A DNA stretch of 64,000 nt from Gymnogyps californianus (lineage: Eukaryota; Chordata; Aves; Accipitriformes; Cathartidae): positions 44,100,344 through 44,164,343 of the forward strand of contig NC_059474.1 in the NCBI RefSeq assembly GCF_018139145.2, read 5' to 3'. How positions within the stretch are numbered: position 1 is the stretch's first letter; each line of letters opens with the position of its first letter. Of this stretch, positions 37,956-48,353 are shown one piece after another. Made by a program: the position numbers and the translations under genes. Under the pieces are notes generated by a model. The model was not told where the DNA came from, ran no database searches, and worked only from the letters and a program-made list of their open reading frames with translations.

Positions 37956-37960
37956 CTTGT
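37956..37960 (+). repeat. Target-site duplication CTTGT, right copy
   Basis: Exact copy of 37355-37359. Confidence 0.85.
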
Positions 37961-40900
37961 ATTCAGCTTCACACACATTTTTCTATTTACATTTTCCCTT
38001 CCAGTTGATTTTGCTCCCAGCCTTCCCTAGCCTTGAGGAAGCAAATTTTTTTGACATAACTATATGAAAGTGTTGTCTATTTGTCTGCAATGATTACAAT
38101 CAATTCGTGATTGCTGGTCTCTTGGCAAACACTTATCCTTGGATTAACCAATGGTTATCTTTGCCTCGTAGAAGGGGAGTGATATAGAAATATCCTATGC
38201 TACATACAATATCTCTTTGTTGGACATTATCTATAACTCATAGAAGCTCTGAGAATATTTTACTTCAGCCTATGTGAGATGCCCACCAACGTCTCGTAAG
38301 TCTCCCCACGTTTGAAACTTTCCACATATTCTGACTACCTTTGAGATTAACTCTTTCTCTCCGTTTTGAATCTGGTTGATGCAAAGAGACACAGCCATTA
38401 CAGCTCCTCCTGCTTATTGCTAGATAGCACACTGACTGTGCATGTCATTGTGATTGCGATTAAGTAGTTCAGATTTCTCAGACCCTGCAGATAATGGGAG
38501 TCCTCCTCTCTCCTCGCTTCCCTTGCACCACGTATGTGTTCACCACTTTTGCCCACTCTCCATCCAAACAGTGATTTTAGTCATTACATGACTTGGCCTA
38601 TGGACTTTCATGGGGCATCATTTGACTCATTCCAAAGTCATATAAGCAGCTTTCTTTCTGAAATTACTTCAGTTTTGTTTGAAAGGGGTTGAGTTGATGC
38701 TTCTCTGTTGTGCTAGGCACAACAGAGCACCCTTCTATGCTCTGTGTACAACAAACATCTGCTAGAAGCGTTAGGATTTTAGTCAGTTATGACGTAATTG
38801 CACTTGTGGACTAAAGCTTCAGTTTATCGCTGCCATTTATTCAGAGGTGGGTTCACTGGAAGGGGGAAGAGTGTTTAGTTAGTAAGTAAATACATTTTGG
38901 TGCCTTCCACCCTCCCTTCAGAAACAGCATTTAACTCAAGCAGTTGCACCATATAATGCAACCCTGGTCCTGCAGCCTTCTCTGTGTAGACAGCTCTGTG
39001 CCAGACTTTGTGGCTCCCGGTACATAGTATTTAGAGATTTTCAGAACATGTGCCCATATTTGAACTTTAAAAGTCCTCTGGGAACACAGGTAATCTGAAG
39101 CCCAGAGCTAGCAGTTTATTAGCAATGTTATTTCTGTTTCAATTAAAACTAATAGAGCAAAATAAAATTGAAGTAATGAAATAAGAAAGTAGCTACCCAA
39201 AGGACAAGTATGCAGTAAAAAATTCATTGCTTATGAGAGATTGAATCTTTTCCATCTAATCGTCCTAAAACTTTGGGTGATTTGGCACAGTTTATCTGCA
39301 AGTTTAATATTTGTCTTGTGTGCTCTTGAAGCCTACATTACTGCATGTTTCAGTATGGGTCAGCAGAGATTTTTAGGACTTTATAGGGATGTCTATGGTA
39401 TAAGATGGTAATATTGGTACAATATATTCCAAACCAACATGTAATAATGTTTGCTAATTGCTTTGGGGTTACAATAGGAGATTTTTTACAACCTGGTTTC
39501 AACTTTCTCTCAATTCCTCTATTATAAGCAATTTAGTTACATATTTTCTTATGAAAAACCTGATTAAATTGTCAAACTTTTGTATTTGAATTGAATTATT
39601 ACTATGAGTGCTTAATGGCAGAGGAAAATGCTGAGTTTTATTAATCAGTGTTAATGATTGATGACACTGCACATTGAATTTCTTGTGTTTTCTGTTTCAG
39701 ATTAAATCAAATACACACAAGAAAGCTATTGCATGAGAAAAGCAAATGTCCTTACAGCGGTGTTTAATTCTTTCCTGACTTACGAAATAAGAAATGGTAA
39801 ATACAATACATATGTTAAACCATAGTGGGAGTAGTTGCTTGAGAAATTTTGCCAAAGAAGTTAATTTTAGGTTTACTTGATGGATATATACAAATCATAT
39901 TGTAACGTGAAGCAAATTTAATGTCAAGACAGTTTCCCTGAAACTGCTTTTCACTTACAGACTGGGCTTCTGAATGCATGAAATAAACTATGAGAAATAA
40001 TTATGTTTTGCCTCTAAAATTGCATTTATAATACAAAAAGTGGTCTGTTCATGAGAGTGGGTAGGTGTTTTGATATTACTTTAACAGACCAGATTTGCTT
40101 TTCAATTTAAGAAAACCCTCAGCAATTCTATTCAGTACAGGTATGAAGAGATCAGTCATTTGGTTTTCCTTCATGTAGTGATAATGTTGGCATAATGTAT
40201 GTTAGACACTGTTGAGGCTTTTGCAATGGTTAACAAACGGTGAGTCCATTTGTGGGTGTTACAGTGCTGAATGAATAAATACATGCAAAAGTTTATGTAT
40301 TCTCTAAAGGAAGAGTTGCAAGACACAAACAAGAAAATAATATTTGGTACTGATATCCTCATGTAGCTCTCTAGTGAGGGGAAAATCTAAAGCAGCTTTG
40401 AGATACTAGATTTGAAACATGCAGATGCTATAAATATAAGAGATATGTGAGAAATCTTATGAGGGAAAGATGACAAGGACCGTCTATAAGACCTTACTGC
40501 AAAAAGAGGATGAAATAAATGTTTAAAATTAATCCACATTTTACGTTCTTTAATCTTCTGCTGTGTTTACTTCTTAGAAAGATTTAGAAAAATTAAGTAA
40601 TGTATGGGCAAACAGTAATTTTTAAAAGGAGTGGATGGAGAATCAATTAAACTTTCATGATGTGCATTGTTTTGATTAAAGGAAGTTTTTCTGATCAAAT
40701 TTGTGACAATGGTGCAGCTGAGCATCTTTGAAAAGCTCAGGTTACCACGAAGGTAGGTTTGGTTAAGTGGTTGTTGCTAAAATTAAAAGTCTTCAACTCA
40801 GTTTTCTTTAGTACGCTAAACATTTACATCTAGAGAGGTGCTTTTCTTGACAATAACATAAGTCCAAATCTGTAAATCACACATAGTGCTGAAATCCATA

Positions 40901-41054
40901 GAAATTTTGCCTGTATTAAACTACGAGATTATAAGATCTGGCCCATAGTATCTGTGGCCTTACATAAAGACAAAATGCTATGCAGTTGTCTTGGATGAAG
41001 AGCCATTCATTTTCATCAGTGATTAAGAAATCTCTTTCATTAGTAGATGTAAAA
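37961..41054. other. Unassigned noncoding sequence
   Basis: No gene or interspersed repeat is recognised apart from the hairpin pair at 38703-38745. Open frames are few and short, and a large part of this stretch has none above 60 codons. Confidence 0.65.
38703..38745. repeat. Two overlapping, mutually exclusive hairpins
   Basis: CTCTGTTGTGC (38703-38713) and GCACAACAGAG (38717-38727) are exact reverse complements with a 3-base loop. ACAGAGCA (38722-38729) can instead pair with TGCTCTGT (38738-38745) across an 8-base loop. The two stems share bases 38722-38727, so only one can form at a time in a single strand. No open frame or repeat family explains it. Confidence 0.6.
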
Positions 41055-41077
41055 ATATATATATATATATATATATA
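41055..41077 (+). repeat. (AT)n microsatellite
   Basis: About eleven uninterrupted AT dinucleotides. Confidence 0.95.
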
Positions 41078-44000
41078 AAGTAATGGTGTAATATGAATCC
41101 CATCAAAAAGCAATTCTTCCCTAATAGCAAAAATTGAAGGTCCATAGCCCTTTTTACAGTTTTGTTTTTAATAATATCCTGATTGCAAAACAGACAATTG
41201 AAGTCACTAACTTTCTTATTAAACTTAGTTTGATAGGTTCAAACTGCAGCAAATCATAAACCAATCTTAATTTGTTTTAAATTATTCAAAAGGAAATGAG
41301 ACCCAGTAGAGTTCTGCTGTCTTCTGAATCTGGCATAAAGGCAATGAAAAAGCACTGTTTAGTTCAAAATGGTATTGAAACTGATTTACGCTATCAAATA
41401 AAGTGTGCTTCTCATTTATTGTTGTTTGGATATTAACGTATATCATGAACAGAGCTCAGTTTATATCTGCATGGATACACTCCAACAAAACAGGCATTTC
41501 TGTAAAGCTGTCAGGAAAACAAACCTGTTACCACATAAAAATACATGCAACACTCCTAATGCTTTATTTTAATGAATTTATTGTGCTGTGCTTATCCCAG
41601 GCTGTGAGGCAGATGACAGTGATTTATAACTCGCAGAGCAGTAGCCCTGATAGGATGATGAAAGACCATTTCTCCTCATTATGCCAGCAGAGCTTCTTTT
41701 CATCTCTTCTCTCATTCTCTGTTCTTTGTTTGCCCTTGGCATCATCAGTCACCAGGCAGTACAGTTTACAAACACTGTTTTGGCTGGCAGAAAATAAATT
41801 GTTCAGCCAATGATGTGAGATCTATCAAATTCCTACTAAGCTGCATCTTGAAACCCCTATTCAAGCTCTTGTCTGAGGCTGATCCATACTTTAGATAACA
41901 TTTTACTTCTAAGAGATAGATTCTTTCACTTCTCACTTGTTACTCAGAGCAAGATGCATTTCCTTTAATCTTTCTGCAGGCAAAGGCTGACCAACTTCCA
42001 AGAGCTGTAGAGACTAAATCATTTATCTCTGGACCTTTTTTGTTTTTGTTACAAAACCCACATAGACAGCTTTATGGAGGGATAGTAGAGTAATATTTGT
42101 CATTCCGGGTAACCAAATATGAGTAACACCCAACATGGTAAAAAAGTAGCTGAACTTCATTGTTGAAAAGAAACCATATAAACCAGAAAGGTGACAGGAA
42201 CAGCTCTAAAAGCAGAACCAAACAATGTGTCGTGTTTATCTGCTTGGCAGTATCCACATAAAGTCATTAAACTATAAAGCCATGTTTGTTTGAATGGCTT
42301 GGTATAATCCACAAGCAAATCAGTTGGCTGCACATGACTGAAGCTGCTGAATAGGGAATTAGGTACTTGTATATTTAATCTAAAAAAAAATAAATCTGGA
42401 TTACAAATCTGAGCAAAAGAAAAAGTACACACTCTGGTACAGCTTTCCTTAAATAATCCAGCTATCTGACAGAGTTGGTGTGACCATAATGTGACTAGAG
42501 ACAGACTAGAACAGAAGAGCAAAGAAGAGGATTTGCGGAGTATGAAGACTGAAAGGGAAGTGGAGTCTTTCAGTGCCATACTTACATGCATTTTGAACTG
42601 TTGGGACAAAGTCTTGAAAAACACCCAGTGCCCATCATTATTGAGAACGATGGGATCGTAAGCTGAGAGTAACAAAAAAATAATTTACTCTGTCAATCCA
42701 CTACATCTGTATCTTAATATGCATTTGAACGATTTGAAGTATGATGAGTATTAGTTTGGCCTTTTTTCTATGGTAGCCCTCATAAGATGATGAACCTCAA
42801 GTTACTGCTAGGTCTGAGTTTGGAGGTAAGTATGAAAAGAAAAAAATTTTTTAGTGTTCTGACCTGTTCCATGCTCCTGTTAACTGGATTTACTGTTTAT
42901 AGCCCACACGGTGGTGATAGCAATGATTAAAATCTTTTCCACAATGAAGCTAAAGAATGGAATGAATATTTTTCAAGAGTTTTGCTCTGCATAAATTTCT
43001 CGTAGGTGTCAATAATTATTTGCCATTAATAACTGGAAATAAAAATATGCATAAAGTAGCCAGGAGTAATAGTTTCAACACTCTGAGTAGTATTTTTTAA
43101 GATTGTAGTAGATTATATGTGTGTCCCACGCTCCTTTGCTTTACCTGTCTACACTAGTAATGCTAGGATTGCAAGATATCCTAAAGATTAGGGTGATAGG
43201 CACCACAGACCATTTTCGTATGTATCACACTGTTCAATCTCAACCTGTGTGACATGCGGTGCGTCACTCCTGTACAGAACTGAATATCTTAAGCTGATCT
43301 AAACCATTTCAGCCTGCAGAAGACTAAGCTGTGGGATGCTGCAGGCTCAGCACTGATGCCTGGAAAGACAGGTCAGGAAGGAAATCTCTCCCATCCTGCT
43401 GTGGGTCCCATGGTTCCTGCCTGTCTGAAGTGGGGCAAAAGCAAAATAAACTCCCTGATCCCAAATCTGGCATTCATCTTGGTTCCCAATATTGTGATCA
43501 AGTCACAGTAGCCAAGTGTCTAAGAACGTACAAGTGTCTCAGGACCAGTGAAAAGTTTAACTGTCCCACCAGTCTGGGCTGTCTAGAAGTTTCAGACCTG
43601 CTGTTGATTCAGAAGAGATGGGGTACAGCCACCCCCACCCTAACTAGTTCATCTGGTTAGCTTTTCAGAAATGCATCAGCAACCAACAATTTTAGTTTGA
43701 TCTTTCTTTCTGGTACAACAACCATTTGCATAAGGAAAGACTCGACAGAGAGTCTGTCCCTCAGAACGGTAAAATTCAGGATGAGAAACATTTGCTGTAA
43801 AAAATTTGAGGGGTTCCGTAGTCCTTTTAAAGTAACAAAATAAGGAAGTGTGTTATACTTTTGGTAAGTTTGATTAAGTGCCATATAATATCTCTCTCAT
43901 TCCTTTTTGTTTTAGTCATGGGACTGTCACAGCTGTCACAGATCTAGCTATCAAACTGTCTAAAGTATTTGTTTTAACAAATGAATCTGTGCTTTGGCAG

Positions 44001-44958
44001 CCTCCTCAGGCAGTGAAGTAGGTGGATTTTTAAATTACTGCTTGGATACTTACAAGACTGGCTGCTGATGTCCATTCAATTTGCTTTTTATCTTTCTGTG
44101 AGCACAGTAATTTTTATTGGATTTTTTTGCTCATTTTTGAAGAAATTACACAGCTACTTTTTTGTTTTCTGTATACTTCCAACCCTTTCCAAGATCAGCA
44201 ATTTTGCAGATGCCTTCCTTTCTCAAAATGTTTGAAATTTATCCTGTGAGTACAGGGCTGGAAGAGAGCACCCATGTCACTGAGTCCAGCATTCAGCCAA
44301 ACCAGGATTGTTGACACTGAGTTCAGTACATTTATTCTATTACATATCAGTGAAAGCTCCTAAAAACAATGTTACACCGCAACTACTAAAATTAGACATT
44401 GTAAATCTGCAGGTTTGCATAATTTCTTGTATACAGTTTGTAAAAACAAATGACCAAAGATTATAAAGAACAGTTGTTAATTCTTAATAAGAAAAAACCC
44501 ACCAAGTAGACATCATTCTAGCATTTGCTATCAGTGAATGCTTAATATTGAAATTTGCAGAATGTTTTAAATATTTCTATGCACAATTAAGCTCATATAA
44601 ATCCTTTTTATTTTAAAATGTGTATTCTTTTTAAAACAACATTTTAAAAGTTTTTTTTTTTTTCCCTCAAGAACATTTCCCTCAACTGCTCATTGTCAAG
44701 AATGTTCTATTTACCTGCAGGTTTGCAAAGAATACAGGCATTTACCTCTATGAACTTCTAATATGCATAGGAAACACATATAGATACTGCTGTTGAAATG
44801 TTGGAGAATTTACTTTATTTGTCTTAGATTTTGGAGCAATGTTTTTCACAAACAGATCTAAGTCTAAGGAAATAACTGATTTTTACAGGGCTTCAAGTTT
44901 CCTTTTTGACAGTAGGCAGAGGTGGCAGTTCTGCAGAAGACACAGATGTGTGCAACCA
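41078..44958. other. Unassigned noncoding sequence
   Basis: No gene is recognised. The stretch at about 41560-41820 is of higher complexity than its surroundings and holds a 136-codon frame without known domains. A conserved noncoding element is possible but cannot be judged from one sequence. The 172-codon minus frame at 42157-42675 also lacks recognisable features. Confidence 0.55.
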
Positions 44959-45165
44959 TCAGATAGATGTCACTGAAGAATCTTTTGTCTGTTTTTCACA
45001 GGAAGCCTTGCTGTGGCCAGCATTCATTGTGACTTTTTGTGGAGCAGCTGTTGTGTTGCTGGGTTCCTTTGAATTGAAGGGAGAGTCAGAGTCAACATCT
45101 TCTTTCCCTTTGCAGGGGGATTCTTTGTAGGATTCCTTTGAGTATTTTTTCCCCATCAAGTTCCT
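44959..45165 (-). other. Candidate C-terminal coding exon, strand uncertain
   Basis: On the minus strand about 69 codons are open after an in-frame TAA at 45166-45168, ending at TGA (44959-44961). The product is hydrophilic, rich in Lys, Ser, Glu and Asp, with one possible N-glycosylation site (NTT). It finishes in residues SSVTSI, which would fit a class I PDZ-binding tail (Thr-Ser-Ile). AATAAA on the minus strand lies about 140 bases downstream (44814-44819). The acceptor side is weak. On the plus strand a strong acceptor (CTGTTTTTCACAG ending at 45001) opens a frame to 45130 with a hydrophobic stretch, LLWPAFIVTFCGAAVVLLG. Only one strand at most can be real. I recognise neither product. 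Confidence 0.15.
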
Positions 45166-45168
45166 TTA

Positions 45169-47195
45169 TCAAATGAATGAGTTTCTGTGCTCAGTGACCT
45201 TCTAAATGTATTTCATATTTCATTGGAATACATATTGGAGTCTTGACACAATTATGACTTCATCCATGTTTGGTTCTTGTAGAGGTAAGAAGGAAGATCA
45301 TTTTTCTCCTTATATGAATAAAGACTGGGTGGGGAAAACCAAAAAGTTTAGCTTCAGGGTCTGATTTACTAGATGCTAACCCTCAAAAATATAGCAAGTC
45401 CTTTACAAATAAATAACTGCAGTCTCACTTCTCCAAAGATTTTATTCTGCTTGAGATATAACAAAGGTATTTAGATCTAAAGAGCTTGCAACATCCACGA
45501 TGTTGAATTGCCAGAGTTCAGTCATATCTTTCCTAATGGATGTAAAACGCCACCCTTAATTTTAACGTGGAAGTGTAATGTGGCAGCAGTTTACATGGTG
45601 CTAATGGTTGTAGAGGTTGCGAAGTCATGGAGTACTAGTATCTGTAATTTTTTAGGGAACCACTTTTTAGTCTGCTGTGGGTATGGAAACAGCTGAAACT
45701 GCTTTGGAGTCTATGTATGATAGTATTTATTGCCCCACTGTTCAGCATCTGTTCTTCACACAACATATTCCTGTGTCTGCAGTGAAAAATCTATATTAAA
45801 ACTTCAGATATAACTTTCTGGCTAAACTTACATAAAATATCCTTCCCCACTCTTACTTCTAACACTTGTTAAATGCATAAATTTTAACAATTTTGAAAAT
45901 ACTACTTGTAATAGGAAGTAACTAGTATTACTGAGCATACTGAGCTTCAGAAATTAATCCTAGACCACTAGGAAGGCCTGCAGACTCCCGAGTCACGTCA
46001 GTGGTTTCACGTGCAGAATGAGAATGGGTAAGAAACTGTTAATTATTTTCAGACACCAGGCAGAACTGCTCTAGGAAATAATAATTGCATATATGGAATC
46101 ATATGTATAACTGTTTTCCTCTAATGACAGTATTTCTAAGTAATGTGATTAATAATCTAGAACCAAATATATAGTTCTTCTCCATCTTATGCCAGAAAGC
46201 CTCTTTTAAACTTGGTTTTAGAGTTTCCTGAGTACATCTATATGTACAGCATCAGCCTCTGAAACTTCTTTTACTTAATATTGAATCTTCTAACAGACTT
46301 TTAATTTTTTGTTCTAATCATGTTAAAAATTTAGATTTTATTCAGTTTCTAATCACCGCTAGAATCACTGTTAGAATTAAGGACTCTGCATTGAACCTTC
46401 CACCATGACATTTGAAACAATAGTTTCAAATCCACACAAGCTTTGGAAGTTTTTCCCTTTTTTATTCCTTCCTCATATGAAACAGATACCTTTCAAACAT
46501 TCACGCTTTCCAGGAGACTAGTATTCTTCACATCTTCCTATCACTGTCTGAAAACCATGCAGCTCTTCCTTTTATGAAGCCACTGTACACTATTTAATCT
46601 AGTAGTTATAAAACTGAATATTAAAAAAAGTGCAAGGCCATCATTGTGCTTTTCTGATGATCTGCTTCTCTTTATGAGTGTCTCCTCATGGTCTGTTGCA
46701 TTTCTGGGAAGTTCAAGCTGTGCTGAAATGCCTTCCATATTTTTCATTTGCCCCTTTTATTCTACAGTGCTCTTATTCTACTTCCAGTCTTCTATCACCA
46801 ATCTGGTCTCATACTATGTTCTTAGTGCATGATGAAGGACAACCATAAATCTGAATTCGTAACCATAATAAGTCTATCAAGTAAAAGGTAAATGACCAAA
46901 AGGTATGGAAAAGACCATGTGAAGAGAGATGAAAGTTTCTTAGTGTTAGCCTGCTCATCGGTGAACACTCAATCTGATCTTAGTCACAGCTGTCCCTCAA
47001 TGTGACATTTCCATCCAGTCAAATCCTGTTTGAATGATATAGTTGTAAAATCTAGTTGAGTTTCCATTTTTTAATCCAACATAGGTCAAAAAATTAGAAG
47101 ACTGCAAATGAAAACCTGTAAAGTTCCTTCACAAAAACTATATTCTTCAGAATATATATTAAAAAAAACCCCAAACCTGTGTTTTATCAATTTTT
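45169..47195. other. Unassigned noncoding sequence before the minus-strand LTR
   Basis: No gene or recognised repeat. A small patch at about 45990-46012 contains a CACGTCAG and a CACGTG E-box within about 20 bases, with CpGs retained. This is suggestive of a regulatory site but not demonstrable. Confidence 0.6.
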
Positions 47196-47200
47196 CATAC
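47196..47200 (+). repeat. Target-site duplication CATAC, left copy
   Basis: Repeats at 48349-48353. The identity extends to CATACTA (47196-47202 versus 48349-48355) because the LTR itself starts with TA at this end, so the duplication may be read as 5 to 7 bases. Confidence 0.75.
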
Positions 47201-47383
47201 TATGGTGGGTTGACCCTGGCTGGATGCCAGGTGCCTACCAAAGCCACTCCATCACTCCCCCTCCTCAGCTGGACAAGGGGGAGAAAATATAACGAAAGGC
47301 TCATGGGTTGAGATAAGGACAGGGACATCACTCACCAATTACCATCACCAACAGACTTGACTTGGGGAAAAAAAATAATTTAA

Positions 47384-47389
47384 TTTATT
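47384..47389 (-). terminator. LTR polyadenylation signal AATAAA (minus strand)
   Basis: TTTATT on the + strand. It lies about 190 bases before the 3' end of the minus-strand LTR, a normal place for the R/U5 boundary. Confidence 0.55.
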
Positions 47390-47616
47390 ACCAGTCAAAT
47401 CAGAGCAGGATAATGAGAAATAAAACCAAATCTTAAAAACACCTTCCCCCCACCCCTCCCTTCTTCTCGGGCTTAACTTTACTCCCGATTTACTCTACCT
47501 CCTTCCCCCCCTGAGTGTTACAGGGGGATGGGGAATAGGGGTTTTGGTCAGTTCATCACAAGTTGTTTCTGCTGTTCCTTCCTCCTCAGGAGGAGGACTC
47601 CTCACACTCTTCCCCT

Positions 47617-47870
47617 GCTCCAGCGTGGAGTCCCTCCCACGGGAGACAGTCCTCCACGAACTTCTCCAACATGAGTCCTTCCCACAGGCTACAGTTCTTC
47701 ATGAACTGCTCCAGTGTGGGTCCCTTCCATGGGGTGCAGTCCTTCAGGAACAGACTGCTCCAGCGTGGGTCCCCCGTGGGGTCACAAGTCCTGCCAGCAA
47801 ACCTGCTCCAGCGTGGGCTCCTCTCTCCACGGGTCCACAGGTCCTGCCAGGAGCCTGCTCCAGCGCGGGC
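47617..47870 (+). repeat. Degenerate ~48-bp tandem repeat inside the LTR
   Basis: GCTCCAGCGTGG-like motifs start at about 47617, 47663, 47708, 47757, 47805 and 47857, a spacing of 45 to 52 bases. Each unit also holds a variant of TCCNTCCACGGG or a similar block. The motif is part of the LTR family and did not arise locally, as far as I can recall. Confidence 0.8.
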
Positions 47871-48160
47871 TTCCCACGGGGTCACAGCCTCCTTCGGGCA
47901 TCCACCTGCTGGGGCGTGGGGTCCTCCACGGGCTGCAGGTGGATATCTGCTCCACTGTGGACCTCCATGGGCTGCAGGGGGACAGCCTGCCTCACCATGG
48001 TCTTCCCCATGGGCTGCAGGGGAATCTCTGCTCTGGTGCCTGGAGCACCTCCTCCCCCTCCTTCTTCACTGACCTTGGTGTCTGCAGAGTTGTTCCTCTC
48101 ACATATTCTCAGTCCTCTCTCTGGCTGCAATTGCTGCTGCACAGTAACTTTTTTCCCCTT

Positions 48161-48168
48161 CTTAAATA
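48161..48168 (-). promoter_or_regulatory. TATA-like element of the minus-strand LTR
   Basis: CTTAAATA on the + strand reads TATTTAAG on the minus strand. It lies about 180 bases from the LTR start. Confidence 0.4.
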
Positions 48169-48348
48169 TGTTATCCCAGAGGCACTACCACCATTGCTGA
48201 TGGGCTCGGCCTTGGCCAGCAGCGGGTCCGTCTTGGAGCCGGCTGGCATTGGCTCTATCAGACATAGGGGAAGCTTCTAGCAGCTTCTCACAGAAGCCAC
48301 CCCTGTAGCCCCTCTGCTGCGAAAACCTCGCCACGCAAACCCAATACA

Positions 48349-48353
48349 CATAC
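48349..48353 (+). repeat. Target-site duplication CATAC, right copy
   Basis: Exact copy of 47196-47200. Confidence 0.75.

Larger units (their letters stand above)
47201..48348 (-). mobile_element. Solo LTR of a second ERV family, minus strand (1148 bp)
   Basis: Read on the minus strand it starts TGTATTGGGTTTGCGTGGCG, continues GAAGCTGCTAGAAGCTTCCC and ends CAGGGTCAACCCACCATA, where the last bases are probably a mutated CA. This matches an LTR I know as widespread in birds. A TATA-like TATTTAAG lies at about 48161-48168 on the minus strand, and AATAAA at 47384-47389. The middle (about 47617-47870) consists of five or six degenerate units of about 48 bases marked by GCTCCAGCGTGGG, plus GGGCTGCAGG repeats up to 48020. 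Long overlapping open frames here (up to 218 codons) come from GC-rich repeat composition and are not genes. No internal viral genes are adjacent. Confidence 0.9.

Noticed and set aside
41403..41813. 136-codon + strand frame
   Set aside because: No recognisable domain, no initiation context and irregular composition. The DNA is mentioned only as a possible conserved noncoding element.
42157..42675. 172-codon minus-strand frame
   Set aside because: No motif or splice context, and the composition is typical of translated AT-rich noncoding DNA.
44250..44335. Possible antisense CR1 fragment (GGCTGGAAGAGAGCACC, then GAGTCCAGC)
   Set aside because: It resembles the start of reverse-complemented CR1 tails but the match is short and loses register. 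A library search is needed before calling it.
47544..48280. Overlapping open frames of 218, 188 and 169 codons on the + strand
   Set aside because: They lie antisense inside the minus-strand LTR. Three frames are open at once because of GC-rich repeats, and no domain is present.
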